DNA from: a virus
IMG/VR virus record: IMGVR_UViG_3300013102_000005
Coordinates: 1-64,000 of that record
Direction: 5' to 3' (one strand)
DNA length: 64,000 nt
The translations under genes and the position numbers were made by a program. The notes below the pieces were generated by a model that searched no databases, was not told the DNA's origin, and saw nothing but the letters and a program-made list of their open reading frames with translations. Positions 41,029 through 50,064 of the stretch are shown piece after piece; position 1 is the stretch's first letter; the number at the start of each line of letters is the position of its first letter.

Positions 41029-41340
41029 TCAGCTCGCCAGGCGCGAGCCTTTGGGGGCCGGAGTGCCTAGAACGGCCTCCATGCGTCCGAGGGCGCCGCG
41101 CACCAGGCGTCGGCCACGCTCCTCGGCTTCCAGGCGCTGCTGGGCGCAGACCTGGGCGAAGGTGTCCGGGCGAATCGGCAGGGGCTCAGGCTGTACGACC
41201 CTGGCCTCCAGCTCATCCGCATAGCGCTCATAGCTGCGAGCACGGTCCCGCTCCCACTGGGCGGCCTGGCCGTCGGCATACAAGGCATCCCTGCGGATCT
41301 CGGCGGCAAGCTTGCGGTAGTGCTCAGGCGTCTGGGGCAC
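41029..41340 (-). CDS. Small helical protein
   Basis: This 103-residue protein begins with GTG at 41340 (PQTPEHYRKLAAEIRRDALY...), preceded by GAGGAG at ideal spacing; the longer frame starting at 41484 is a shadow. Highly charged coiled helix, then PLPIRPDTFAQVCAQQ. No family. Confidence 0.6.
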   Translation of the reverse strand: MPQTPEHYRKLAAEIRRDALYADGQAAQWERDRARSYERYADELEARVVQPEPLPIRPDTFAQVCAQQRLEAEERGRRLVRGALGRMEAVLGTPAPKGSRLAS

Positions 41341-41542
41341 GTGGAGTCTCCTCGATAACGCCAGCAGCTTGCGCCATGGCCAGGCCCGCCTCGGCGATGA
41401 CATTCCGGCGCGCGACGCTATCGAGCTGGTCGGCCAGATCGAGCAAGGCCAGCAGCTCGGCACGCGGCCACACCACGGTGGCATAGGCGCCGCCGGCGGA
41501 GAGCAGCTGCTGGCGCAGCAGATCCCGCTGATCCTTATCCAT
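41324..41542 (-). CDS. Small helical protein
   Basis: This is a 72-residue protein (MDKDQRDLLRQQLLSAGGAY...) with a leucine-rich middle (LLALLDLADQLDSVA). Its end overlaps the next gene by 17 nt and its start overlaps the previous gene by 8 nt. Unknown function. Confidence 0.6.
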   Translation of the reverse strand: MDKDQRDLLRQQLLSAGGAYATVVWPRAELLALLDLADQLDSVARRNVIAEAGLAMAQAAGVIEETPRAPDA

Positions 41543-41852
41543 GAGCTGGCACCTCACGCCCGCTGATCGCTGTCTCCAGCCTGGCCACGAGGCCGGCCTC
41601 GGAATGCTGGGCAGGGTTGGCGCTGACCGACACCTGCCAGCTGAGGACGCCGTAGCACTCCACTAGAAGATTGAGCAGCAGGGTGTCACGGGCGGCCGCC
41701 TGCTGGATGGCCTGGGCGGTCGTGGCCATGACCATCTGATTGACGATGCGGATGGCCTCGAACTGTGAGGGCGCAGGCTCGCCCAGGAACTGGTCGGCGG
41801 CCTGCTTGAGGTTGCGCATGGTGGGGCTGGAGAGCGGGTAGGCGGTGGGCAT
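41535..41852 (-). CDS. Small hypothetical protein
   Basis: This is a 105-residue protein; ATG 41852 is used (MPTAYPLSSPTMRNLKQAAD...). Helical with a Leu-rich core. An operator copy (41938-41949) lies about 86 bp upstream. Unknown function. Confidence 0.6.
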   Translation of the reverse strand: MPTAYPLSSPTMRNLKQAADQFLGEPAPSQFEAIRIVNQMVMATTAQAIQQAAARDTLLLNLLVECYGVLSWQVSVSANPAQHSEAGLVARLETAISGREVPAHG

Positions 41853-41937
41853 GTCGGCTCCGTTCAGAAACAGCGAGGGCGCCGAACCGAAGTGCGGCGC
41901 CCTCATTCTTGGGCGGAGCCACTATGCCTCTTTTTTC

Positions 41938-41949
41938 TATCACATGCTA
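41938..41949. promoter_or_regulatory. Operator TATCACATGCTA
   Basis: A perfect mixed-type family member. Its last three bases are the stop codon of the gene at 41947-42132. Confidence 0.55.
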
Positions 41950-42132
41950 CATTTTTTGGGAGGGTATCGGCGCTATCGCACCGTATCGCCGGAGCAGTTG
42001 CTCAGCTCGCTGGCGTCGCTCTCGCTCCGCAGCAAGATCCGCTACGGCCTTGCGGTACAGGCCGCCAAAGCAGGCCAGGAACAGCGCAGAGCCGGCAAGC
42101 ATGCCGAGCGCCAGGACGAGGATTGGTGACAT
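41947..42132 (-). CDS. Small single-pass membrane protein
   Basis: This is a 61-residue protein. A transmembrane segment at residues 4-25 (ILVLALGMLAGSALFLACFG) is followed by a charged coiled tail (AERERRQRAEQLLRRYG). It resembles an inner-membrane spanin by layout, but there is no outer partner. An operator lies 32 bp upstream. Confidence 0.6.
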   Translation of the reverse strand: MSPILVLALGMLAGSALFLACFGGLYRKAVADLAAERERRQRAEQLLRRYGAIAPIPSQKM

Positions 42133-42163
42133 CGTGCAACCCTTGGAGGTAGTTTCGGGTATG

Positions 42164-42175
42164 TATCATCTGATA
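42164..42175. promoter_or_regulatory. Operator TATCATCTGATA
   Basis: A perfect TATCA-NN-TGATA palindrome, 32 bp upstream of the ATG at 42132, in the gap after the small HTH gene. Confidence 0.6.
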
Positions 42176-42213
42176 CAAGTGTTCGGCATTGCAGGCGCAG
42201 CTCTGGCCAGCGA

Positions 42214-42435
42214 CTACAGATCCGGCTTGATCAGGTCGAATCGCGTGCAGAAGCTCAGGAAGAGGCGTCCGTTCATTTCGTGCTTGCCCTCCTCGTAGTA
42301 GCCCCACATGCGTGCCGTCACGCCGATGCAGGCGGCGGCCGCAGTTGGCGAGACGTCGGCCAGCTTGCGGGCCAGCGCCACCTGTTCCTTGGTGGGGCTG
42401 GGGAAGGTCTTAACGTTCAATCGGCGAGCGGCCAT
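42214..42435 (-). CDS. Small HTH (Cro-like) DNA-binding protein
   Basis: This is a 73-residue protein: residues 16-60 (KEQVALARKLADVSPTAAAA, then GVTARMWGYYEEGKHEMNG) fit a lambda-Cro/XRE helix-turn-helix, with the recognition helix at TARMWGYYEEG. It ends 38 bp before operator 42164-42175, so it is a second candidate for the palindrome-binding protein. Confidence 0.65.
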   Translation of the reverse strand: MAARRLNVKTFPSPTKEQVALARKLADVSPTAAAACIGVTARMWGYYEEGKHEMNGRLFLSFCTRFDLIKPDL

Positions 42436-42438
42436 GGG

Positions 42439-42867
42439 TCACTCCAGGAAACGAATGTGTCGAGCGCATGGCGTCTCGATCCGGCCATCCGGGAACTCGA
42501 CGACACCGCAGGTCACGTGCAGGGCGCCGACTTCCAGTTCCTCGCTTTCGACGGTGAACTGATGGAATCGAGCCTCCCCGATCTCGACCGGCTTGCGCTC
42601 ATCCTTGTCCCAGGCGCTGACCATTACGCGGCGAAGGTGCGCGGTGCGCTGCTGCCGCACCTTGGCCATGGCCTCGTCAGCATCCATCACAAGAGCGCCG
42701 ATCGGGACGACGGTGGCTGTAGCGCCTCCCAGCACGGGCTTGCCGCGCATCTTGGCGCCGCAGGCCTTGGAGCAGCACTTGCCGCCGCCGCGCGCGACCT
42801 CAGCGGGGCGGGCATAGAAGGTCTGACCGCAGTCAGGATTTTCACAGGTTCTGTTGTGGGTCGTCAT
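42439..42867 (-). CDS. Zinc-finger protein
   Basis: This is a 142-residue protein. CENPDCGQTFYAR...KCCSKACGAKM forms a four-Cys zinc site at residues 8-36; the rest is a mixed alpha-beta domain (VEIGEARFHQFTVESEELEV). ATG 42867 is used. Similar zinc sites in phages often bind DNA or stabilise small regulators. Confidence 0.65.
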   Translation of the reverse strand: MTTHNRTCENPDCGQTFYARPAEVARGGGKCCSKACGAKMRGKPVLGGATATVVPIGALVMDADEAMAKVRQQRTAHLRRVMVSAWDKDERKPVEIGEARFHQFTVESEELEVGALHVTCGVVEFPDGRIETPCARHIRFLE

Positions 42868-42916
42868 ACACCCTCCGGGTGATGGTTTCTCAGGGCGTGC
42901 AGCGGATTGCATTGGC

Positions 42917-43675
42917 TCACTGGTGCGACCCCCCAATAGCCAGAGGCTGCTCGCCACGATTGGCCACTCCATGATGGAGCTGCACCTGGCTACCTATCAC
43001 TGCGCCATTGTGCAGGTCCTCGCTGTAGTGCTTGCCAGTACGAGGCTGAATCTGGGTGATCTCCATGTGCTTGGCGATGTACTCACGGATCAGCGCCTGC
43101 TCCTGGGTCTCGGTGGCCACCAGGGCGGTGGAATCGCTCGTCTCGATCTCCGGCGCAATCGCTTTCAGCTTGCTGGCCACCTGCGCAATCCAGCCCAACA
43201 GGAAGTGGTCGCCGCGCGTCTCCGGCGTCAACCCGCGCTGCCGGCCCCGAGACTTGCGCAGCCACGACACGTATTCGCGACGGGCGTGCACCGCTTTGGT
43301 ATGCAGCGCCTCATAGGCGTAGGCAGCAACCTCCTGCGCGGGCGCTACGCCGATGAACAGCGAAACCTCGTACCACAGCCGGGTCTCCTCGTTCTTTACC
43401 GCATCGACCACACAGCGGCAGTTCATAGCCTCGGCAACGATGATGGCCAGCGACCACTCCCAACGCTTTAGGCGGACCTTCATCACGTGGCCGCGCTGGG
43501 TCTTCACCTCCGCCAGCGCCACATCTTTCTCGGTCAACCGGTGCTTCTGCATGAGCGCCTGGGCTTGGCGCATGGCGGCCGCCGCCTCGTGCTCGTTGCT
43601 GCTCGCTGATAGGGCCAGGCAATGCTTGATCTTGCGGATGATCCGATCCTGGTCCTTTTCCCGCTCTGTGCTCAT
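42917..43675 (-). CDS. DUF2786-family protein
   Basis: This is a 252-residue protein. The N-terminus (DQDRIIRKIKHCLALSASSN, EAAAAMRQAQALMQKHRL) is the DUF2786 signature and the middle (EWSLAIIVAEAMNCRCVVDA, LFIGVAPAQEVAAYAYEAL) matches the domain that accompanies it. Common in phages, function unknown. No operator directly upstream; likely in one unit with the ASCH gene. Confidence 0.8.
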   Translation of the reverse strand: MSTEREKDQDRIIRKIKHCLALSASSNEHEAAAAMRQAQALMQKHRLTEKDVALAEVKTQRGHVMKVRLKRWEWSLAIIVAEAMNCRCVVDAVKNEETRLWYEVSLFIGVAPAQEVAAYAYEALHTKAVHARREYVSWLRKSRGRQRGLTPETRGDHFLLGWIAQVASKLKAIAPEIETSDSTALVATETQEQALIREYIAKHMEITQIQPRTGKHYSEDLHNGAVIGSQVQLHHGVANRGEQPLAIGGSHQ

Positions 43676-43684
43676 GGTGACGTC

Positions 43685-44116
43685 CTAGATCTCGCTGTCG
43701 TATAGGCCGGTCTCGAAAAAGCCGAGCCTGCCTTTGATGGGGGTGAACGGTAGTGGGCGTGCGTCTCTCAGCACCAGCCCGATGTCGCCCATGTACCAGG
43801 GCGATTCGCTGTCGTCGATGCAGTCAACCAGCTCGACGGAACCGATGATGCCGCCACGCAGCAGCGCCTCACGGGAAGGCAGCACAATGGCACCGATGCG
43901 CTGATGGACCCAGGCCGACCACAGGTCGTACTCCATGCGGGTCATGCCGGCGGCGGCGTGCACCAGGAAGCGCCCCCGAAAGCGTGTCTTCCACGTGCGG
44001 TTCTCGATGTCCTTGATCAGGCCGGCTGCGGCTGCCTCGGCGCGCTGCTCTGCCGTGGCCAGGTCTGGGCGAACGATCAACCAGGCCCAGGGCTGGCGGA
44101 TGGATAGAGCTTTCAT
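43685..44116 (-). CDS. ASCH-domain protein
   Basis: This is a 143-residue protein. MKALSIRQPWAWLIV, then IENRTWKTRFRGRFLVHAAA and GGIIGSVELVDCID, is a clear ASCH (PUA-like RNA-binding) fold pattern. ASCH proteins bind RNA or modified nucleotides and some hydrolyse modified cytidines. ATG 44116 overlaps the upstream stop (ATGA). Confidence 0.85.
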   Translation of the reverse strand: MKALSIRQPWAWLIVRPDLATAEQRAEAAAAGLIKDIENRTWKTRFRGRFLVHAAAGMTRMEYDLWSAWVHQRIGAIVLPSREALLRGGIIGSVELVDCIDDSESPWYMGDIGLVLRDARPLPFTPIKGRLGFFETGLYDSEI

Positions 44117-44373
44117 GCGTATCTCCGGTAGAGCTGGCGCAGCTGGCCGAACAAGAGGGCAGGCCAGAAAACCAGGGAAAACAGGATCGTGGCGATCAGC
44201 AGCAGCGCCATCAGCCCTCGCACCGCCCACAGCGGATGCTCCCGCCGCAGGCGAGCGTTCGCCTCGGCGATGGAGCGATCACGCGGCGCCGGCGCCAGGA
44301 CCTCCCAGTAGACGTAGCGGGCGAACAGCAGGCCCCATGCCAGGCCCAGGGCGAGGTAGAGGCCCCAGGTCAT
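44113..44373 (-). CDS. Small membrane protein, two transmembrane segments
   Basis: This is an 86-residue protein: hydrophobic segments at 2-20 (TWGLYLALGLAWGLLFARYV) and 50-72 (VRGLMALLLIATILFSLVFW), basic C-terminus. ATGA overlaps on both sides place it in a unit with the ASCH gene and the 44370 gene. Unknown role. Confidence 0.65.
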   Translation of the reverse strand: MTWGLYLALGLAWGLLFARYVYWEVLAPAPRDRSIAEANARLRREHPLWAVRGLMALLLIATILFSLVFWPALLFGQLRQLYRRYA

Positions 44374-45098
44374 GCCGGCGCTTCCGGCGAGAAGTCTCGA
44401 GAACGGTTGAGCTCCTCCACGGGCACCCAGCCGATCACGTGGCCGGTACTGAGCAGGTCGCAGACGAAACCGGGGCTCATGTAGTGAGAGATCTCAAGCC
44501 AACGACCTGAGCGGTGGCCTGGGTGCAGACCATTACCCACGCGCCCTGCATCGCGCAGCACGACCACCATCTGGTCACGCTCGGGGAGATCCTGCGGCGA
44601 GCGCCAGTAGCTGGCCAGCCGCTCCTTGGCCTGGAGCGCGTCCAGCTCGGCCTGTAGCTCCTGCGCCTTGCTCTTCCAGGCCTGAGCCTGCTGGTGCTCG
44701 TTCTCGGCCACTGTCCGCCAATGCTCATCAGGATCCCGTGGAGAGCGAATGACCTCAATTGCGATCTCAGGCCATTCCTTGCCCTGTTCCTGGCCGATGC
44801 GGGCCAGGACGTCCAATGTCTCGCGACGATCGCGCTCGGCACCCTCCTTGCTGATTGAGGGATGAAATTCATTGGGACCGACGCTCCAGGTCCCCCACAG
44901 CTCCGGCTGCTCCTGATCGATCGCGGCGCGCAGCTCGTTCACCCAGAGGCGATCATCCAGCACCTCGGGGCGCCCATCGTCCAGCAGCTTGAGCAGCTCC
45001 TTGGCGCCGGCCAAGGTGATGGTGACGACAGGGTCGGCCGGATCGGGGGCCCGGCCCATGGCTTCGAGCATTTGCAGCACCTGGCTATTTGGCTGCAT
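44370..45098 (-). CDS. Protein with C-terminal DUF551-like domain
   Basis: This is a 242-residue protein: N-terminal helical and acidic, a coiled coil (QAWKSKAQELQAELDALQAK), then YWRSPQDLPERDQMVVVLRD...GWVPVEELN, matching the DUF551 pattern of phage proteins (short beta domain with W-x-P at start). Unknown activity. Starts 4 bp after the RtcB stop. Confidence 0.65.
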   Translation of the reverse strand: MQPNSQVLQMLEAMGRAPDPADPVVTITLAGAKELLKLLDDGRPEVLDDRLWVNELRAAIDQEQPELWGTWSVGPNEFHPSISKEGAERDRRETLDVLARIGQEQGKEWPEIAIEVIRSPRDPDEHWRTVAENEHQQAQAWKSKAQELQAELDALQAKERLASYWRSPQDLPERDQMVVVLRDAGRVGNGLHPGHRSGRWLEISHYMSPGFVCDLLSTGHVIGWVPVEELNRSRDFSPEAPA

Positions 45099-45101
45099 GG
45101 C

Positions 45102-46337
<1,236 letters not shown>

Positions 46338-46376
46338 GGTGGTGACTCCGTGCTTTCTGGTTATGGGTGCCGCGCC

Positions 46377-46928
46377 TTACAGCGCGCGGCCCATGGGAAT
46401 GGCGGCCGGCGCCGGCTTGGGCGGCGTCTCGCGCAGGTAGACGTGGCGGTAGCGCTCGCTCACCGGCTTGAGCCCCTGGATGTCAGCAGGCGCGGCCTCG
46501 TGGCAATAGCGGAAGTAGGAGAGCAGGGGGCAATAGGTCTCCTGCACCTCATTCAACTGGTTGCAGTCCTCCTGCCAGGCCTTCGCTTTGGCCACCTCCT
46601 CAGTGGAGCAGATGGTCAGCAAGGGCGTAGCCACCTGCACTGGAGAGGCGCTGCTGGCGTCGCTGGCGCTGGAGTGAGTGGCGGCCAGCCCCAGGGCGCC
46701 AGCGGCGACATACAGCGGCACCAAGCTGGCGGCGCTGGAGCTGCTCGACGTGGTAGGGCTGCGACGCATGACGGGGGCAGCAGTAGAGACACGCGGCGCA
46801 CTCGCCGAGGGGCGCGCTACGGGTGCGGCCGGACGGACCGATATGACCGGCGCGCGGGCTACGACTGCCGCCTGGGCGGAGCCGGCCAGCAGCAGGGCCA
46901 GGGCGGCCAAGGTGGGGGCGTACTTCAT
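46377..46928 (-). CDS. Secreted or periplasmic Ala/Ser-rich protein
   Basis: This is a 183-residue protein. Signal peptide MKYAPTLAALALLLAGSAQA with an AQA cleavage site at 18-20 predicts export. The mature part has Pro/Ser-rich disordered stretch, a hydrophobic segment (ASLVPLYVAAGALGLAATHS) and four Cys (CSTEEVAKAKAWQEDCN; YCPLLSYFRYCHEA) fit for disulfides. Possibly an envelope-acting protein such as a lysis or exclusion factor. Confidence 0.65.
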   Translation of the reverse strand: MKYAPTLAALALLLAGSAQAAVVARAPVISVRPAAPVARPSASAPRVSTAAPVMRRSPTTSSSSSAASLVPLYVAAGALGLAATHSSASDASSASPVQVATPLLTICSTEEVAKAKAWQEDCNQLNEVQETYCPLLSYFRYCHEAAPADIQGLKPVSERYRHVYLRETPPKPAPAAIPMGRAL

Positions 46929-47017
46929 GAGGGGAGACCTCTCGCTATGGCTTCTCGGGGGAAGGCGCACAGCAGGACGCCCTCTCGCGAAGAGCCCGGC
47001 AGACCGGGCCCAGCGCA

Positions 47018-47161
47018 TTACTCGTCGTCGTCCTGGAGGCTTTCGAGCAGGGTGTCCACGTCGTCACGCAGCTCTTCGAGGCCCTCACGGGTTTCGGAGC
47101 GGCTGCGGGAGGTGTCGCCGAAAAAGTCTTGGATGCTTTGCTTGACGGAGTCGAGGGTCAT
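47018..47161 (-). CDS. Small acidic protein (47 aa)
   Basis: This 47-codon frame from ATG 47161 (MTLDSVKQSIQDFFGDTSRS..., ending LQDDDE) is strongly acidic. Two operators lie upstream (47225, 47247), with a 64-bp leader. Such acidic phage peptides often act as DNA mimics or host RNA polymerase modulators, but nothing here proves it. Confidence 0.6.
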   Translation of the reverse strand: MTLDSVKQSIQDFFGDTSRSRSETREGLEELRDDVDTLLESLQDDDE

Positions 47162-47224
47162 GGTCCACCTGGTGGGAAGTTGCTTCGCGGTTGCGAACTA
47201 GCATGTTCGCCGGAAGTATTTTCG

Positions 47225-47236
47225 CATCAGGTGATA
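47225..47236. promoter_or_regulatory. Operator CATCAGGTGATA
   Basis: One mismatch (first T is C). Exactly 22 bp from the partner at 47247. Ahead of the 47161 gene. Confidence 0.55.
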
Positions 47237-47246
47237 CCAATCTCAA

Positions 47247-47258
47247 TAGCAGATGCTA
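47247..47258. promoter_or_regulatory. Operator TAGCAGATGCTA
   Basis: A perfect palindrome, identical to copies at 49942 and 56071, and flanked by the same TTGTAG...CTATTG context on the minus strand. Confidence 0.65.
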
Positions 47259-47300
47259 CAAAATATAGCGGATGAAGCGGAGCGCGCGAGGTCGCTTGGG

Positions 47301-47690
47301 CTATTTGTTAAGCCGCGCGATCATGGTGTCTGCCCAATACAGTGGCCACTGTAGAGCGCGCTCCACAGCCTCGTTCTTAGCGTTCTGCTCTTTCTGGTCC
47401 GCAGCCACGTGATACTGCTCTAGATAGCTGAATAGCACCTCAATATCATCGATATCCCAGGTCTGGGTGTGTGCTTTCGCTTCATCGGGGGACCAGTCTT
47501 GGTCCAAAGCCAGGTTGGCCATCTCTGCGATGGAGGAGCCGCGTGGCAGCTTCTCGGGCCACTTCACTTCAGGCATCACAGGCTCGAACGAGTTCGGCGC
47601 TGCGGGTGCATGTGCTACAAAATATTCACGCAGTGACAGCTGGCCAGGGATCACCTCGGGGACAGCTGTTTGGGATGGGTTACTGCTCAT
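47301..47690 (-). CDS. Hypothetical protein
   Basis: This is a 129-residue protein; ATG 47690 has GGAGTAG upstream. N-terminus MSSNPSQTAVPEVIPGQLSL; C-terminal helix. No family recognised. A chance half-site of the operator (TGTGCTA near 47611) lies in its coding sequence. Confidence 0.6.
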   Translation of the reverse strand: MSSNPSQTAVPEVIPGQLSLREYFVAHAPAAPNSFEPVMPEVKWPEKLPRGSSIAEMANLALDQDWSPDEAKAHTQTWDIDDIEVLFSYLEQYHVAADQKEQNAKNEAVERALQWPLYWADTMIARLNK

Positions 47691-47728
47691 GTGTACTACT
47701 CCAACGGTTGCGGGGCATGCCCCAGTGA

Positions 47729-47791
47729 TCACTCGGACAGTATCCCCAAATCACGCGCAGCCTGCTGCACCTCGGCGGAGGCATCAGCCAT
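47729..47791 (-). CDS. Possible 20-residue peptide with strong ribosome site
   Basis: ATG 47791 (MADASAEVQQAARDLGILSE, stop TGA 47729-47731) is preceded by AGGAGGTGG at good spacing, better than most genes here. It overlaps the upstream gene's end by 8 nt. A leader peptide or coupling device is possible. Confidence 0.35.
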   Translation of the reverse strand: MADASAEVQQAARDLGILSE

Positions 47792-48038
47792 GGGCCACCT
47801 CCTGGCCTTTGCCAGGCTGGGTGAGGATGCGCCGGCCAGTCTGGAGGTGCTGCACCTCACCGCCGAACATGCGCGAGTAGTCACGCGCGGTCGGCCAGTA
47901 CATGCGGCCGGAGGCGTGGCCTTCGGGGTAGACGACGCGATAGCGGCCCAGGTCGGCCTCGCGCAGGCGGGTATCGCAGTGGAAGCGATCCAGGTAGACG
48001 ATCAGCGCCAGCAGCGCGGCTTGGATACGGTCGATCAT
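47784..48038 (-). CDS. Small hypothetical protein
   Basis: This is an 84-residue protein (MIDRIQAALLALIVYLDRFH...). A hydrophobic N-terminal helix may be membrane-associated. The last codons contain the ribosome site for the 20-residue peptide. Confidence 0.55.
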   Translation of the reverse strand: MIDRIQAALLALIVYLDRFHCDTRLREADLGRYRVVYPEGHASGRMYWPTARDYSRMFGGEVQHLQTGRRILTQPGKGQEVAHG

Positions 48039-48059
48039 GGTGATGTCCTTGCGTTCTCG

Positions 48060-48164
48060 TTATGGGGTGACAGCGCGGCCGGCCGGCGCCGGCGGGTTGC
48101 AGCGGAAGCAGGCGCATCCTGCTGCCTTCAAGCCAGTGGTGCGGCAGTAGATCGGGGCGCTCAT
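48060..48164 (-). CDS. Very small Cys-rich protein (34 aa)
   Basis: ATG 48164 follows GGAGG; the frame encodes YCRTTGLKAAGCACFRCNPP with four Cys, enough for one zinc site. It overlaps the upstream stop as ATGA. Too short to assign. Confidence 0.5.
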   Translation of the reverse strand: MSAPIYCRTTGLKAAGCACFRCNPPAPAGRAVTP

Positions 48165-48703
48165 GCCTGCCTCCGGCGCTTGGCGCCTCGGTATTCGGGA
48201 CAGGGGGTTGTCGCAGGCGCAGCGATCGCCGCTGCAATCAGCGCCTGCCAGGTCGGACGATCATTCGCGAGGCACACGCCCTGCTCCCTGGTGTCGTACC
48301 CGACGACGCGCGCAAGGGCTCTCGCCGTGGCCAGGGGCACCGCCAGGTTGGAACAGCCATCGTTGTAGTAGCCCAGGTGCTGCATGACCTGCTCGCGCTG
48401 GTAGATGCCAGCCCCGGACAGGCGCCAGCAGTAGCCTTTATCGTCGGCCTGCCAGAGGGTGACGGCTCGATGCCGGCGCTGGGTGTGATTGAGGCTCAGC
48501 ACAACGAAGTCGTCCGGGCCCGCCTGCTCCTTCAGGGCGACCTTCTCCCGATCGATACGCGCGCCGGACGCCTGGTTTTCTACCACCCGGTGGCAGCCCA
48601 GCAGGTGTACCTGTTCGGTGGTGAGGGTGAGGGACTCGCCTCGGGCAGCGGCCGTCACCAGCAGCTCCCAGGGCGAAGGAGTGTTCATGGACTGGGTAGT
48701 CAT
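48161..48703 (-). CDS. Hypothetical protein
   Basis: This is a 180-residue protein (MTTQSMNTPSPWELLVTAAA...), basic C-terminus (EYRGAKRRRQA). Contains GPDDFVVLSLNHTQRRHRAV, a beta-like core. No family recognised. Its start overlaps the upstream TGA by one base. Confidence 0.6.
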   Translation of the reverse strand: MTTQSMNTPSPWELLVTAAARGESLTLTTEQVHLLGCHRVVENQASGARIDREKVALKEQAGPDDFVVLSLNHTQRRHRAVTLWQADDKGYCWRLSGAGIYQREQVMQHLGYYNDGCSNLAVPLATARALARVVGYDTREQGVCLANDRPTWQALIAAAIAAPATTPCPEYRGAKRRRQA

Positions 48704-48870
48704 CAGCAGCTCTCATCACAGGGACGCGACCCGCAGGTTTTGCAGGCAACAGGCGAGTGGTTGCAGCCCGACTGCGCCGTACCATCCACCGTGCGCTCGC
48801 CGCACGAAGGGCATTCGCCTACGAAGCCCTCGCTGTCGTCCAGGCGCCATCCATCGCAGCAGCCCATCAT
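48703..48870 (-). CDS. Small zinc-ribbon protein (55 aa)
   Basis: ATG 48870 (MMGCCDGWRLDDSEGFVGEC...) encodes several CxxC pairs (CPSCGERT, CKTCGSRPC) that look like a two-zinc ribbon. It overlaps the preceding gene by 4 nt and the next by one. Function unknown; likely nucleic-acid or protein binding. Confidence 0.6.
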   Translation of the reverse strand: MMGCCDGWRLDDSEGFVGECPSCGERTVDGTAQSGCNHSPVACKTCGSRPCDESC

Positions 48871-49286
48871 TGCGCCCCTTCCGGCTGGCGGAACATCGCC
48901 AGCGCGCCCGCCTGGGCCCGGACGGTGGCCAGCGCCTCGGGCTCATAGCCCCAGATGTTCGATCCGTTCTCGCGCTCGTGGCCCAGGTAGCCGGGATGCA
49001 GCGGCTGGCCGGTGCGGATGTAGTCGCGGAACAGCTCCACCAGGTTGCGCAGCGTGCCGCCGTGGGAGAATCCGTTCCAGTCGTTACCGAACGAGGCCTC
49101 GTGGGTGTAGACGCGGCGCCGGGTGTAGTCGTCCACGAACCAGACCCGTCCGCGCGCGTCCACCTCCATGCCGGCGTAGGTGTCCTGGGACTTGCAGTAG
49201 AAGAACCGGCGCCCGTGGGCGGCGATGATGCGGATCGCCTGATTGACCAGCTCGCAGCGTTGCTGCTTGGCGGCCAGCTTAGACAT
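48867..49286 (-). CDS. Hypothetical protein
   Basis: This is a 139-residue protein with beta segments (GRRFFYCKSQDTYAGMEVDA, GRVWFVDDYTRRRVYTHE). I do not recognise the family, but the pattern recurs in phages next to such small-gene clusters. ATGA coupling to the zinc-ribbon gene. Confidence 0.6.
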   Translation of the reverse strand: MSKLAAKQQRCELVNQAIRIIAAHGRRFFYCKSQDTYAGMEVDARGRVWFVDDYTRRRVYTHEASFGNDWNGFSHGGTLRNLVELFRDYIRTGQPLHPGYLGHERENGSNIWGYEPEALATVRAQAGALAMFRQPEGAQ

Positions 49287-49611
49287 CGCAGCTTTCCTGG
49301 CCCTGCTCGCGCATCACCCGGAAGGCGTCGCGGATGTCCTGGCAATGCAGCTCGCCCGACACTTCAACGTGCCGCAGCGCGGTAGCCACAAAGGTGCGCA
49401 CCTGCTCGTCGCTCCAATGCTCGGGTGCGTCCTGACGTTCGGCCGCTTTCTTCCAGTCGGTATAGCGGACCCACGCGCCCATTTCGTTCGGCACCATGAG
49501 GGCGCTCTCGAAATGCTCGGAGCTGATCGACAGCAGGAAGCACTCAGGCTGGGCCAGAGGGATAGCCGCTCCAGCAGCGGGCGTGACAGCAGTTTCGGTC
49601 TGGGCGCTCAT
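49279..49611 (-). CDS. Hypothetical protein
   Basis: This is a 110-residue protein (MSAQTETAVTPAAGAAIPLA...) with an acidic helical end (CQDIRDAFRVMREQGQES). No known family. Its start overlaps the upstream stop by 4 nt (49608-49611). Confidence 0.55.
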   Translation of the reverse strand: MSAQTETAVTPAAGAAIPLAQPECFLLSISSEHFESALMVPNEMGAWVRYTDWKKAAERQDAPEHWSDEQVRTFVATALRHVEVSGELHCQDIRDAFRVMREQGQESCDV

Positions 49612-49853
49612 GCCGTGGCCTCTTCGTCTACCGGGGTGCAATGGCTCAGCATGACGCAGCCGGACTTGTTCTCCAGCCAGACCACCGCAGAGTGTCCGCT
49701 CAGCACCTGGGCCTCGCTGCGGGTCTTGGTGCGCAGGGTGGTTTCGCTACGGCCGCGCACTTCCTGGTAGTCCACCACAGTGCCGATCGCATGCTCAGCG
49801 TTCCAGGCGGCGCATTCCGCCTCCAGCTGCTTGAGTGTTTTGGGTCGTGCCAT
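49608..49853 (-). CDS. Small hypothetical protein
   Basis: This is an 81-residue protein: basic N-terminal helix (MARPKTLKQLEAECAAWNAE) then a beta-like end. First gene of its unit; operator 49942 and a terminator at 49967-49989 sit upstream. Confidence 0.6.
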   Translation of the reverse strand: MARPKTLKQLEAECAAWNAEHAIGTVVDYQEVRGRSETTLRTKTRSEAQVLSGHSAVVWLENKSGCVMLSHCTPVDEEATA

Positions 49854-49941
49854 TTCGCCTACTCCGAAAGGAAGCAACTTCACAGCTACCAACTAGCTGG
49901 AATGTGCGAAGCATCTTCCCATCGGGTGAGGCTCATTTCAA

Positions 49942-49953
49942 TAGCAGATGCTA
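49942..49953. promoter_or_regulatory. Operator TAGCAGATGCTA
   Basis: A perfect palindrome. A degenerate copy CATCGGGTGAGG lies 22 bp away at 49920-49931, keeping the pair spacing. It lies just past a terminator and about 90 bp ahead of the ATG at 49853. Confidence 0.6.
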
Positions 49954-49966
49954 CAATTTGTGGGCA

Positions 49967-49989
49967 AGAAAAAGCCCAGCGGACTGGGC
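49967..49989 (-). terminator. Rho-independent terminator
   Basis: Minus-strand GCCCAG, loop TCCG, CTGGGC then TTTTTC. It ends the helicase-side transcript (helicase stop at 50062). Confidence 0.9.
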
Positions 49990-50052
49990 AAGGTGGGGGC
50001 TAAAGCAGCGACTTAATAGGTGTAGACCCGTTCTGTCGCTTTTTCCACGCTA

Positions 50053-50064
50053 CATCAGGTGCTA
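50053..50064. promoter_or_regulatory. Operator CATCAGGTGCTA
   Basis: One mismatch (first T is C). It overlaps the TAG stop of the helicase gene. Confidence 0.45.

Noticed and set aside
47605-47620. Operator-like half site TGCATGTGCTA
   Set aside because: Inside a coding region, only one half matches well.
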